From Oceanobacillus jeddahensis (GTDB lineage: Bacteria > Bacillota > Bacilli > Bacillales > Amphibacillaceae): a stretch of 64,000 bases of DNA. The position numbers and the translations under genes were made by a program. Shown piece after piece: positions 1-8,376 of this stretch. The notes beneath the pieces are model-generated. The model ran no database searches. It had not been told where the DNA came from and was given only the letters and a program-made list of their open reading frames with translations. The stretch is from assembly GCF_000750635.1 (NCBI RefSeq), contig NZ_CCDM010000006.1, positions 62,001-126,000 of the forward strand. The letters run 5' to 3'. How positions within the stretch are numbered: position 1 is the stretch's first letter; the number at the start of each line of letters is the position of its first letter.

Positions 1-275
1 CCCTGCTAAATAAAGAATATATAGATGACATAGATAGGGAAATAAGTGAAAGTGTTGAAAAGAGAACATCTGATATAATTAAAAAGGCACAAGAAGAAAT
101 AGGGGTAGACTTTTTTGGATTCAGTGAAATAATGAAGGAAAAACATTACCAAGAATGGCTAAAAATAAAAGATGATTGGGATGAAGGCGAAAAGCTTTTC
201 CAAAATGCAACGATAAATATTACAGTAGATGCAACTGTCCGAGGGATAGGTGTAACGGATCAAACAAAGGATTAG
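1..275 (+). CDS. Ger(x)C family spore germination protein, C-terminal end
   Basis: The reading frame is open from the window edge and ends at 273-275. It encodes the last ~90 residues of a protein with the pattern typical of the C-terminal domain of Ger(x)C lipoproteins: a segment with DFFGFSE, then a WLKIKDDWDEGE stretch, then a final beta strand ending in VRGIGVTDQTKD. These proteins are the C subunits of germinant receptors in the inner spore membrane. The gene starts outside the window, so signal peptide and lipobox cannot be seen. The assignment rests on recalled family motifs, but this C-terminal pattern is distinctive. It marks the organism as an endospore former. Confidence 0.8.
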   Translation, partial: LLNKEYIDDIDREISESVEKRTSDIIKKAQEEIGVDFFGFSEIMKEKHYQEWLKIKDDWDEGEKLFQNATINITVDATVRGIGVTDQTKD

Positions 276-292
276 AAAGGTGGAACTTACTC

Positions 293-466
293 ATGTGGGA
301 ACAAATAACAGGAGCATTACCCGATTATTTAATTTTGCTATGTACCGTTTTAACCTTTTTGATTCCGTACGTCATTTATACAATCAATCAAAAGCTGCAT
401 GAATACGGTGACCCGCCATGGAAGCATGAAAGATATGAAGAGAAAGAGAAGAACAAAGAAACGTGA
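293..466 (+). CDS. Small single-pass membrane protein after gerC
   Basis: A 57-residue frame starts with ATG at 293, 17 bases after the stop of the germination gene and behind a weak AAAGGTGG ribosome site. Residues about 11-32 form one hydrophobic helix (ALPDYLILLCTVLTFLIPYV). A polar tail follows with the GDPPWK motif and a highly charged KHERYEEKEKNKET end. Small membrane proteins of this kind can sit at the end of germination-receptor operons (D-type subunits). Position and topology suggest that role, but I do not recognise the family with certainty. Confidence 0.5.
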   Translation: MWEQITGALPDYLILLCTVLTFLIPYVIYTINQKLHEYGDPPWKHERYEEKEKNKET

Positions 467-588
467 AGCTGGTGGGCTAAATAAGAAAATATATCATGGG
501 TTGATTATTCGGGGGGAAGTAAAAATGAAGCAAGCTGGAGAAGTGATAAAGCAGCATGATATTCGTCGAGAAAAGGAGTGTATGGACG

Positions 589-2013
589 ATGCTTGATATA
601 ATTATTCTTATTCTGCTTAGTCTGTTTATCATCATGTGTCTTCTGTTGTTTATAATGAGACGCCATTTGATAAAAAGGATGGTTGATCATTATGGGAAAA
701 CCCTGATGGAAGACCGTTATCAAGAGAATCTGTTTGAAATGGTGGCAGGTTTTAAACATATGGGGATTCAGCAAACTTTTGAGAATAATTTACGGGCGGA
801 ATCTGGCGATGTCTTGCATCGGCCGCTTGGTTCTTCCAAAACGTGGCCGGATTTTGAAAAGCTGACATTTATACCTGCTCAAGTAGCAACATTTCCGACA
901 GAATATACGGAGCAAGTAGATTTAAAGGTAACGATAGGTCCCGAAGCCAAGCAACCAATGGAATTAGATATTCCTTTAATGGTCAGTGGAATGGCGTATG
1001 GGATTGCCTTAAGCAAGGAAGTAAGATTAGCGCTGTCTGATGCGGTAAATCAGCTGGGCACCGCACTTAATTCTGGTGAAGGCGGTGTGATGGAGGAAGA
1101 GATCGATGGGACTGATAAGTATATCCTGCAGTTTTCTAAGACAAGCTGGTCTAAGGAAGAACAGCTTATCAAGAAAGCGTCCATGATTGAAATAAAATTT
1201 GGTCAAGGTGCATTGATGAGCTCAGGTGTTGTAATTCCAGCGGAGGACCTTCAAGGCGATATTCGAAAAGTATTAAACTTAGACGATGGGGAAGAGGCAA
1301 TTATCCATAATCATTTTTTTAAGGATCAAACCTTGGAGGATTTTAAAAATCTTGTTCAGGAATTAAAAGAATTGACTGACGGCGTGCCGATTGGAGCAAA
1401 AATTGCTGCGGGTGGAAAAATAGAAGCGGATATTGATGCTTTATTGGAAATTGGCGTGGATTACATTGCTGTGGACGGAGCACAGGCAGCGACCCATGGA
1501 GCGCCGCCAATACTATCAGAGGATTTTGGGATTCCTACGATTCATGGGTTGCACCGCGCACATCAGCATTTACAAAAAAAGAAGGCAAGAGATAAGGTCA
1601 GTCTGATTATTTCGGGCGGGATGTTTACGCCGGGTCAATTCCTAAAAGCAATGGCATTAGGGGCGGATGCTATTTATTTAGGATCGGCAGTCTTATTTAC
1701 TGTCTCTCATAAGCAGGTTTTAAATGCTGTTCCCTTTGAACCGCCGACACAAGTCGTCTGGTACGACGGGAAATATAAGGATGATTTCAACCGGCAGGAA
1801 GGAACGAAAGCATTAGTCAATTATATCAATGCTTCTGTGAAAGAAATGGAAGAAGGTATCCGCATGATGGGAAAAAAAGCATTATCGGAATTAGGAAAGG
1901 ATGATCTTGTGGCTTATGATGAGACGGTTGCCCGGGATTTTGATGTTCCTTATAGTGTTCATTCTGATGAAGAAGGTTCTAAGAAGAAAGAGGAGCCGAT
2001 GATTGAGCTTTAG
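589..2013 (+). CDS. FMN-binding glutamate synthase family protein (YerD-like)
   Basis: This 474-residue protein has an N-terminal membrane helix (residues ~2-24) followed by the FMN-binding alpha/beta barrel of the glutamate synthase large subunit. Visible barrel motifs include GTALNSGEGG, EIKFGQGA, GAKIAAGGKIEADI, DYIAVDGAQAATHGAPP and the phosphate-binding ISGGMFTPGQFLKAMALGADAIYLGSA. It lacks the glutamine amidotransferase domain, so it is not a complete GltB. B. subtilis YerD has the same layout; its substrate is not established. I chose ATG 589 because an AAGGAG site lies ten bases upstream; the frame also stays open further upstream without such a site. Confidence 0.85.
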   Translation: MLDIIILILLSLFIIMCLLLFIMRRHLIKRMVDHYGKTLMEDRYQENLFEMVAGFKHMGIQQTFENNLRAESGDVLHRPLGSSKTWPDFEKLTFIPAQVATFPTEYTEQVDLKVTIGPEAKQPMELDIPLMVSGMAYGIALSKEVRLALSDAVNQLGTALNSGEGGVMEEEIDGTDKYILQFSKTSWSKEEQLIKKASMIEIKFGQGALMSSGVVIPAEDLQGDIRKVLNLDDGEEAIIHNHFFKDQTLEDFKNLVQELKELTDGVPIGAKIAAGGKIEADIDALLEIGVDYIAVDGAQAATHGAPPILSEDFGIPTIHGLHRAHQHLQKKKARDKVSLIISGGMFTPGQFLKAMALGADAIYLGSAVLFTVSHKQVLNAVPFEPPTQVVWYDGKYKDDFNRQEGTKALVNYINASVKEMEEGIRMMGKKALSELGKDDLVAYDETVARDFDVPYSVHSDEEGSKKKEEPMIEL

Positions 2014-2026
2014 AGAAAAAGTCAAG

Positions 2027-2055
2027 TTGACGTAAACAGCTAAACGTCTTATAAT
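2027..2055 (+). promoter_or_regulatory. Sigma-A promoter for the ABC-F leader transcript
   Basis: TTGACG (2027-2032) and a perfect TATAAT (2050-2055) are separated by 17 bases. Transcription would start near 2062, giving a leader of about 430 bases before the ABC-F start at 2496. Confidence 0.75.
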
Positions 2056-2166
2056 AAAATTAAATTCAGAACGGAAGGGAAAATGTGCTAAGATGAGATT
2101 TCGATTCCTAGACTTGAACAACTAATTAGATAATATGTTCAAGATCTGCCGGCGATTTTGTGCTTG

Positions 2167-2197
2167 CAGAGAAATAGGATTCGTCTGTCTTTTTTTA
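2167..2197 (+). terminator. First T-run hairpin in the ABC-F leader
   Basis: CAGA-GAA (from 2167) can pair with TTC-g-TCTG (ending 2187), with one bulged base, followed by a run of seven T. It lies inside the leader that starts near 2062, so it could act as an attenuator. A hairpin of CTTGAACA with TGTTCAAG lies just before it (about 2112-2140). Confidence 0.5.
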
Positions 2198-2255
2198 GCT
2201 ATCATCATGAAGGTATACATGAGGGATATCTTTTTTCCTAGAGGAAGTATGTGAA

Positions 2256-2286
2256 AAGAACAGCAGACGATCTGTTGTTCTTTTTT
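2256..2286 (+). terminator. Second, stronger T-run hairpin in the ABC-F leader
   Basis: AAGAACAGCAGA (2256-2267) pairs with TCTGTTGTTCTT (2271-2282), with one G-U pair, a three-base loop and six T. This is a canonical intrinsic terminator lying 210 bases before the ABC-F gene and downstream of its best promoter. Read-through would therefore have to be regulated, unless an unseen promoter lies beyond it. Confidence 0.75.
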
Positions 2287-2378
2287 AATAATGAAATACA
2301 GGTACAACGAAAGATTTCTATTTCTTTTGCACAGAGAAGCAGGGCATTCGTTCTAATAAAAAATAGGGAGAGATTACG

Positions 2379-2402
2379 ATGCAGATGCTATTGTTCTTTT
2401 AA
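2379..2402 (+). CDS. Seven-residue leader peptide MQMLLFF
   Basis: ATG at 2379 opens a seven-codon frame (MQMLLFF) ending with TAA at 2402, behind an AGGGAGAG ribosome site. The stop codon abuts the strong hairpin at 2402-2443. Very short hydrophobic leader peptides before antibiotic-resistance ABC-F genes (msr and vga/vmlR types) sense stalled ribosomes. Placement and size match that arrangement; the stalling property itself is inferred. Confidence 0.55.
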   Translation: MQMLLFF

Positions 2403-2443
2403 TCGATACGGGCTTGTATCAGAAAACACAAGCTCGTATCGAT
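2402..2443 (+). promoter_or_regulatory. 16-bp leader hairpin downstream of the leader peptide
   Basis: ATCGATACGGGCTTGT (2402-2417) pairs with ACAAGCTCGTATCGAT (2428-2443) across a ten-base loop with one G-U pair. No T-run follows. A competing hairpin can form between the 3' arm (CGATA, from 2439) and TATCG near 2456-2460. A ribosome stalled on the leader peptide would open the long hairpin and favour the alternative. Confidence 0.6.
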
Positions 2444-2495
2444 ACAGTTACAGGCTATCGGTACGGGAAATTAAAAAATCTCGGAGGTAGCAAAT

Positions 2496-3947
2496 ATGCA
2501 AAACATTCAATTTGAAATAAAAGATGTCGAATTAACGTATTTAGATAAAGATATTTTTTCCATCGAACGGTTAGCTGTTCATTTTATGGATCGTATCGGT
2601 ATTGTTGGCCCGAATGGTTCGGGAAAAACAAGCCTGCTCCGGCTGCTGGCAGGAGAGATAGAGCCGAGAAAAGGAAAAATTCACCGCCATGCAAGCCTTG
2701 CTTATTTAAAACAAATGGAAATCCCCGGTGAAGAACAAGCAGATCCAAAGGTTTTAGGCAAACTTCAAGTGCCAGATTTAGATGAAGGCATCAGCGGGGG
2801 AGAACAGACGAAAATAAAAATAGCACAGCTCTTGGCGGATTATAACGAAGCGCTATTGATTGATGAGCCGACGACACATCTTGATCAACAGGGAATCCGA
2901 TACTTACGGAGAGAACTGGAAAATTATTATGGAACGCTGATTTTAATCAGTCACGACCGTAAACTTTTAGATCAGCTCGTTACAACCATTTGGGAAATTC
3001 GTGACGGAGAAATCCATGTTTATTCTGGGAACTATACGGATTATGAAGAACAGAAAGCTCTAGAGGAACATCAGCAGCAGGAAGCCCATGAGCAATATTT
3101 AAAGGAAAAAGCCCGTTTAGAAGCAGCAGCACAGGATAAAATGCAAAAAGCTGCGAAAATGACCAAGGGCGCTAAAGCAAATACCCGAAAGAAAGAAGGA
3201 ACGGATCGACGGCTTGCATCAAAACCTAAAGATGTTTCGCAAAAGGCGATGCAAAAAAGTGCTAAGGCCATGGAGAAACGGATGGAGCAACTGGAAAAGG
3301 TGGATGCTGTTCAGCATGAACGGCCCATTCAATTTAACCGCTCTAAGGCGTTGGAGCTGCATCATCCCTTCCCGGTAATGGGAAATCAGCTGACATTAAA
3401 GGCTGGTGAGAAGGTTCTTTTAGAAGACGTTCGTTTTCAATTTCCTTTAGGTAAAAAAATTGCGATTACAGGAGCAAATGGTTCTGGGAAAAGTACGTTG
3501 TTGAAGGCGATTTATGAACGTCAGGAAGGACTGGAGATTTCACCAAAAGTAGAATTTGGTCTTTTTGAACAACTCGCCTATCAGGAGAAGTCAGATGAGA
3601 CGGTATTAGGAAGTTTGAAGAAAACAACCGATTATGAGGAAGGCTTTTTGCGCAGTATTCTGCATTCTATGTATTTTAAAGGAAATGATATTCATAAAAA
3701 ACGTCGTCATTTAAGCGGCGGTGAGGCTATCCGTCTTCAATTATGCAGATTATTTCTTGGCTCCTACCATGTTTTATTACTTGATGAGCCGACGAATTTT
3801 TTAGATATCCAGACAACGAAAGCATTAGAAGTATTTTTTAAGGCTTATCCAGGAAACATTATTTTTGTTTCTCATGATGCTGCTTTTATCGAAAATGTAG
3901 CGGACCATGTATATGAAATGAAAGATAAAAATATCATGGAGAAGTAG
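2496..3947 (+). CDS. ABC-F type ribosomal protection ATPase (Msr/Vga-like)
   Basis: The 483-residue protein has two ABC ATPase domains in tandem and no membrane segments, which defines ABC-F. Walker A motifs are GPNGSGKTS (~residue 38) and GANGSGKST (~residue 326). Signature motifs are SGGEQTK and SGGEAIRL, and Walker B motifs are ALLIDEPTTHLD and VLLLDEPTNFLD. A long charged linker (about residues 180-290) separates the domains, as in antibiotic-resistance ABC-F proteins, which reach into the ribosomal peptidyl transferase centre and displace macrolides, lincosamides, streptogramins or pleuromutilins. Length fits the Msr class. The attenuator-type leader supports drug-inducible resistance. 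The exact drug range cannot be read from sequence. Start has a GGAGG site nine bases upstream. Confidence 0.85.
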   Translation: MQNIQFEIKDVELTYLDKDIFSIERLAVHFMDRIGIVGPNGSGKTSLLRLLAGEIEPRKGKIHRHASLAYLKQMEIPGEEQADPKVLGKLQVPDLDEGISGGEQTKIKIAQLLADYNEALLIDEPTTHLDQQGIRYLRRELENYYGTLILISHDRKLLDQLVTTIWEIRDGEIHVYSGNYTDYEEQKALEEHQQQEAHEQYLKEKARLEAAAQDKMQKAAKMTKGAKANTRKKEGTDRRLASKPKDVSQKAMQKSAKAMEKRMEQLEKVDAVQHERPIQFNRSKALELHHPFPVMGNQLTLKAGEKVLLEDVRFQFPLGKKIAITGANGSGKSTLLKAIYERQEGLEISPKVEFGLFEQLAYQEKSDETVLGSLKKTTDYEEGFLRSILHSMYFKGNDIHKKRRHLSGGEAIRLQLCRLFLGSYHVLLLDEPTNFLDIQTTKALEVFFKAYPGNIIFVSHDAAFIENVADHVYEMKDKNIMEK

Positions 3948-3952
3948 AGAAG

Positions 3953-3982
3953 AACAGGAGCGGCTATTTGCTCCTGTTTTTT
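3953..3982 (+). terminator. Intrinsic terminator after the ABC-F gene
   Basis: AACAGGAGC (3953-3961) pairs with GCTCCTGTT (from 3970), followed by a T-run. It begins six bases after the stop codon. Confidence 0.85.
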
Positions 3983-4273
3983 ATTCGCAGCATGCGGTTC
4001 TCTAGGAGTTAAAAATGCATATGTGCTATGGAAAGGCAGCGAATAGATCTCTTGATTTATTAAATAACGAAAGAATCTACTGGCTGGAATCCAGTGATAT
4101 TCAACCAGTAGTTAGTTTACTATGGTACAAACCGTTTCTATAACTCTTCCGATTTCAACATATTTTCTTTATCCATAATGAAGACTTTACATTAAGAACA
4201 TTATTTATAAAAGGAAATTGTTTTTGATACATGGAAATTTCTTTTTGAGTAAAAATTTCTGTTTCCTTCTTTT

Positions 4274-4321
4274 CGTATAAAGAATCTTATTTAAAAGAGG
4301 GTTAATAAGATTCTTTATACG
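4274..4321. repeat. Perfect 18-bp inverted repeat in the gap after the ABC-F terminator
   Basis: CGTATAAAGAATCTTATT (4274-4291) is perfectly inverted at 4304-4321 with a 12-base loop. It lies 28 bases beyond the 3' end of the D-aminoacylase gene. It has no clean T-run on either strand, so it may be an RNA-stabilising hairpin or protein site rather than an ordinary terminator. I see nothing else in 3983-4349. Confidence 0.6.
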
Positions 4322-4349
4322 ACATATATTAAATATTAGGTTTTATAAA

Positions 4350-5954
4350 CTATAGCGTTATTTTACTATATTGAGAATCCCTTCGTATTACTTGACCTGC
4401 AGTTTCATTGGTAAATTTACCTTCTTCTACGGTAAGATTTCCATTTACTAAAACATACGATATACCGCTCGGTAATTGGATTGGATCTTCATAAGTAGCT
4501 GTATCCTTAATGGTATTTGGATTGAAAATAACGATATCCGCCCAATAGCCTTCTCTCAAGTATCCTCTATCCTTTAATCTTAATAACTGTGCAGCAGCAC
4601 CTGTCATTTTTCTTACCCCTTCAGAAAGTGTAAAGATACCTTCATCTCTAGCGTATTTACCTAGGACTCTGGCAAAAGTTCCGTAAAGTCTAGGGTGTGG
4701 TTTACTACCAAAGATGCCATCAGAGCCTACCATTTGTACAGGATGTTTCATACCATAAATCAAATCCTCTTCCATACCCCAATGAATCGTCATTGTGATT
4801 GCGCCTTCCTCTTCTACTAAAAGATCTAGCGCAGCTTCAGATGGATCTTGTCCACGAAGTTTAGCAATCTCTTCCATGCTCTTACCTTCAAAAATCTTAT
4901 TTTTTTCTGTGGCTATTGTATTAATAAAGATATTTTCCCAACCACAATTAAAAACCCAGTTTTCATAACTATCATTTGCTTTAAAGTCCTCTTGAATTTG
5001 GGTTCGAACACTTGGGTCCTGTAATCTTTCAAGCATTTTCTTAGTACCACCTGAGTGCATCCATGGCGGTAAAATACTATGAAATACAGTAGACCCTGCT
5101 GTATATGGATATTGATCAAAGGTTACTTCTATTCCTTCTTCTCTAGCCTTATCAATGTTCTCTAAGAATTTTTTGAATTTGTCACGATTATATTGACCTG
5201 CTACTTTAAAATGGGATACGTGTAATCGTATTCCAGTTTGCCTAGCTACATCGACTACTTCATCTAAAGCCTCTAAAGATTTATTACTCTCATTTCTAAT
5301 ATGAACCACAAAAACCCCATCGTATTTTACAGCACCTTTACATAAAGCAATTAATTCTTCTTTATTTGAGTAAACATTAGGCGGATAAATTAGACCAGAC
5401 GATACACCAATCGCTCCTTCTTCCATACCTTTTTCCACTAATTTAGTGATTTGTTTAAGTTCTTCTGCTGTTGCAGCTCTTTCTTCAAATCCCATAATTA
5501 GCGTTCTAACATTACCGTGGGGAACTAGATGTAAAACGTTACCTGCGATAGGGGTGTTCTCTAAATGGGTTAAATAATCATCTACAGATTCCCATGGCCA
5601 ATCTCCTATATCTCCATCGAGTCCCTTTAATTGTTCCTGCCATAAAGGTTTTGTTTCTGTGTTAACTGGGGCAATAGATATTCCGTCTTGCCCATGTAAC
5701 TCTGTTGTTATTCCTTGTAGCAATCGAATTTTGTGTGTCTCAAGATCGGTACACAACAAATCGCTATGAGAATGGGTATCAATAAAACCTGGCGAAATAG
5801 CCAAACCTTGTGCATCAATAACATTTTTTGCATTAGAATGATCAAGCTTATTTATTTTTGCTATCTTCCCATTTTTAATACCAATATCAAGCTTTGTTGC
5901 AGGATTTCCAGTACCATCAAATAGTTGTCCATTTTTAATTATTAAATCAAACAT
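4350..5954 (-). CDS. N-acyl-D-amino-acid deacylase (D-aminoacylase)
   Basis: This 534-residue amidohydrolase-superfamily enzyme hydrolyses N-acyl-D-amino acids to the free D-amino acid. The metal-binding start of the barrel, PGFIDTHSHSD, is near residue 55. HGQDGISIAP, GLIYPP, VHIRNES, LHVSHFKVAG and the late MVGSDGIFGSKPHPR segment follow the family order. The C-terminal beta domain (YWADIVIFNPNTIKD) is complete, and length is normal for the family. It is the last gene of a minus-strand operon with a sodium symporter and a YhdT protein, so the symporter probably imports its substrate or product. D-amino-acid or peptidoglycan-derived substrates are likely but not proven. Confidence 0.88.
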   Translation of the reverse strand: MFDLIIKNGQLFDGTGNPATKLDIGIKNGKIAKINKLDHSNAKNVIDAQGLAISPGFIDTHSHSDLLCTDLETHKIRLLQGITTELHGQDGISIAPVNTETKPLWQEQLKGLDGDIGDWPWESVDDYLTHLENTPIAGNVLHLVPHGNVRTLIMGFEERAATAEELKQITKLVEKGMEEGAIGVSSGLIYPPNVYSNKEELIALCKGAVKYDGVFVVHIRNESNKSLEALDEVVDVARQTGIRLHVSHFKVAGQYNRDKFKKFLENIDKAREEGIEVTFDQYPYTAGSTVFHSILPPWMHSGGTKKMLERLQDPSVRTQIQEDFKANDSYENWVFNCGWENIFINTIATEKNKIFEGKSMEEIAKLRGQDPSEAALDLLVEEEGAITMTIHWGMEEDLIYGMKHPVQMVGSDGIFGSKPHPRLYGTFARVLGKYARDEGIFTLSEGVRKMTGAAAQLLRLKDRGYLREGYWADIVIFNPNTIKDTATYEDPIQLPSGISYVLVNGNLTVEEGKFTNETAGQVIRRDSQYSKITL

Positions 5955-5966
5955 ACAAACACTCCT

Positions 5967-7466
5967 TTATTTGGCAATATTTTTATTAACTTGATTTATT
6001 TTTGGTGATGGCTCTGCACCCCAAAACTTATTAATTATTTCAAAACTTGGTTTTTCTGTCATATAACTGAACACAATCATACTAGTAATATTTAAAAACA
6101 GAGAGATTCCAATCGGGTCCATTCCAAATGGGTTTTCAAACATCATGGTCGCTGCAACATATGAAACAAATCCAATGGTCATGGAAGCAATCGCTCCCCA
6201 CTTATTAGCACGCTTCCAATATAATCCGAAAACAATTACTGCAAATAGGGTAGCCTCGAGCCCACCAATTGCAAAGATTACAACAAACTGAATAAGTTCT
6301 GGTGGAGTCAATGCAATAAGGACAACTGCAGTACCTATAAACAAAGTTGAAAAGTAGGATAAGTTTGTAACAGTTCTTTCGGATGCATTAGGATTGATAT
6401 AGTTCAAAAATAAATCTTTTACTATTGTTGAACTTGTCACTAGTAGCATGGAGTCTACTGTGGATATTATTGCTGCCAAGGGTGCAGCAAGAATCAATCC
6501 AGCTAACCACCCCGGCACTAATTCAACGATTAATAAAATTAGTGCCATATCCGGTACTTCTACACCTGGTAATAATACTCGAACCAGAGGACCTATTGAA
6601 GCAAAACCAATAGAGAAAAGGCCCATAATAATCACTGCATAAATCATTCCTTTATGCATGGATTTCGAATCTTTAAAAGTCATGCCACGAACAGCAGCGT
6701 GTGGCAAACCAATCATTGCAATCCCAAATAATAAGAAATAAGAGAATAGTAATGTTGGGGTAACGCCACTGGCTCCAGGTAATGTCACCATTTCTGGATG
6801 GTCTATCGTTAATTGGCTGACAATTGCTTCAAAGCCATTGGTTTTTACCATAATGATGACCCATACTAAAACTCCTCCCAACAACATGGCAAAACCTTGA
6901 ATGGCATCAGTAATGGCAACTCCTCTATATCCACCAAATACAGTAAGTAAAACAACTACTGCACCAAAAATAAGTAAGCCCCATTGATAAGGAAATCCTG
7001 TAACTGCTTCAAGTATTCTTGCGCCACCAGCAAATTGAGCAACCATGTATGCACTAATAAATATCAATATTCCAAGTGCGCTTGCAATGATTACTGCATG
7101 ACTTTGATACCTTTCTTTTAAGAAGTCCGTAATCGTTACAGCACCAATTCTTCTGGAGATAATAGCAAATTTTTTTCCTAGTATTCCTAATATATAAACA
7201 CCCATTGCAGTTTGACACGCAATGACCAAAGGCCAACTAAAGCCTTGTTCGTATCCAACACCGGTTGCTCCAATAAATGTGCCTGCGCTTGCCGCAGAGG
7301 CAACCATAGTGAAGGCTAATACTAGTGGACCTAAACTTCTACCACCTACAAAAAACTCTTCATGAAAGCTTGATTTATTATTTTTTAAATGTTTATGGAA
7401 ATAACTGCCTACTAATAAAGTAGCTAGTAAATAAAGGATAATCGGAATCAAAATATCTAATCTCAT
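5967..7466 (-). CDS. Sodium:solute symporter, PanF-like (SSS family)
   Basis: A 499-residue polytopic membrane protein with about 13 predicted helices. Family markers include the first-helix/loop EEFFVGGRSLGPLVLAFTM, the GTFIGATGVGYEQG segment, and the late APLAAIISTVDSMLLVTSS motif that forms the second sodium site. PanF imports pantothenate with sodium, and its usual neighbour is a YhdT protein, as seen here. The D-aminoacylase downstream instead suggests an acylated amino acid or other carboxylate. It overlaps the YhdT stop by four bases, so the two are translationally coupled. Confidence 0.82.
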   Translation of the reverse strand: MRLDILIPIILYLLATLLVGSYFHKHLKNNKSSFHEEFFVGGRSLGPLVLAFTMVASAASAGTFIGATGVGYEQGFSWPLVIACQTAMGVYILGILGKKFAIISRRIGAVTITDFLKERYQSHAVIIASALGILIFISAYMVAQFAGGARILEAVTGFPYQWGLLIFGAVVVLLTVFGGYRGVAITDAIQGFAMLLGGVLVWVIIMVKTNGFEAIVSQLTIDHPEMVTLPGASGVTPTLLFSYFLLFGIAMIGLPHAAVRGMTFKDSKSMHKGMIYAVIIMGLFSIGFASIGPLVRVLLPGVEVPDMALILLIVELVPGWLAGLILAAPLAAIISTVDSMLLVTSSTIVKDLFLNYINPNASERTVTNLSYFSTLFIGTAVVLIALTPPELIQFVVIFAIGGLEATLFAVIVFGLYWKRANKWGAIASMTIGFVSYVAATMMFENPFGMDPIGISLFLNITSMIVFSYMTEKPSFEIINKFWGAEPSPKINQVNKNIAK

Positions 7467-7753
7467 TCATCCTCCTCCTTTACATAGCCGTCTAATGGCA
7501 TATCTTTAAAAAGAAATTTAACCATTAAGTAAGTAGAAATACATAATAAGCCTATTGCAATAAGTACTCCATAAAAGTACCATGCTGGAAATCCCGCTAT
7601 TAGTTTAATCTCACTTGCTTCAACGTTATATCCAAGAGGAAAAGCTAGGGCAAAAACTAACAGAATATTAAAAATGAAAAATATAATTGTATACACGACT
7701 TCCTTGTTACATTGTTTAAATCTTTCATCTTCTTTAAAATTTCCCTTGTTCAT
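7463..7753 (-). CDS. YhdT family small membrane protein (DUF997)
   Basis: A 96-residue protein with two hydrophobic helices (residues ~20-42 and ~58-80) joined by a loop containing EIKLIAGFPAWYFYG, ending in an acidic tail. YhdT-family proteins are small partners encoded directly before PanF-type symporters. It is the first gene of the three-gene minus-strand operon and has a GAGGGG ribosome site. The molecular role is not established. Confidence 0.75.
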   Translation of the reverse strand: MNKGNFKEDERFKQCNKEVVYTIIFFIFNILLVFALAFPLGYNVEASEIKLIAGFPAWYFYGVLIAIGLLCISTYLMVKFLFKDMPLDGYVKEEDE

Positions 7754-7887
7754 AAAATACCCCTCACATTTTGTATTTTATAGATACTTGAATATTTGGA
7801 AATTAATTCATAGTGATTATTACCTTAGTTAATCATCGCAAAATAAGAAAATTAAACCTTAACTATAGTATTAAATGAAGAGCTACT

Positions 7888-8167
7888 TATAAAACAAAAC
7901 TTCATTCAGTGGGAGTTTTCGACGCACAACTCTTTACGATGGGACGAGTAATCGCAAAAGCACTTCGATGGGACGAGTAATCGCAGTCCCAGTCCCAGTC
8001 CCAGCCCCAACCCCAGGACGTGGTGAACTTAGTCTGCTTCCTTCATTCTCCCACTGAATTAGCCTTAGTGTTTCAGGGAGTTAGCGCCCGTTATCTCCCG
8101 CCTTAATAAATTTATTTTCGCTCTTTATTTTGAGGCGGGAGTTTTACGGGCGGTTCTCCGTGATAAA
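7888..8167. repeat. Structured ~280-bp repeat, copy A
   Basis: This segment is the reverse complement of 9991-10255 with good similarity throughout. Inside it, TTCAGTGGGAG (7904) is inverted at 8048 as CTCCCACTGAA, and CGCCCGTTATCTCCCGCC (about 8086-8103) pairs with GGCGGGAGTTTTACGGGCG (about 8133-8151). This gives two long hairpins. The loop of the first contains two GATGGGACGAGTAATCGCA units and a (CAGTCC)n-like tract. It has no coding frame and occupies most of the gap between the YhdT gene and the regulator at 8377. Confidence 0.8.
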
Positions 8168-8257
8168 TAAAATCCACCACCTTTTATGTTTAATTATTGA
8201 CAAGTTGATAAATAGTCAAAAATTATTTTAAAAATAATATAGCAAATATTCTTAAAT

Positions 8258-8273
8258 TTGTAAACGCTTTTAT
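8258..8273 (+). promoter_or_regulatory. cre-like site (catabolite repression)
   Basis: TTGTAAACGCTTTTAT at 8258 matches the CcpA operator consensus WTGNAANCGNWNNCWW at all but one position. It lies 104 bases before the regulator gene. The imperfect dyad TTGAC...GTCAA (about 8196-8220) lies just upstream. Confidence 0.4.
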
Positions 8274-8376
8274 GTGAAGCTGTTAGTAGAAATTCTATAT
8301 TTTCCATTTTCCATTTCATCACTTATAATTGAAGTTAATAAGTCCTAAAACTACTACATAGAAGGGGATAGATTTA

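Noticed and set aside
399-596. A 65-residue frame starting in the small membrane protein gene
   Set aside because: It overlaps the better-supported gene at 293-466 in another frame, has a low-complexity lysine/arginine-rich product and no ribosome site.
7981-8020. A CRISPR-like or tandem array (CAGTCC units)
   Set aside because: The units are six bases long with no spacers and sit inside the structured repeat. I saw no CRISPR array or cas genes in the window.
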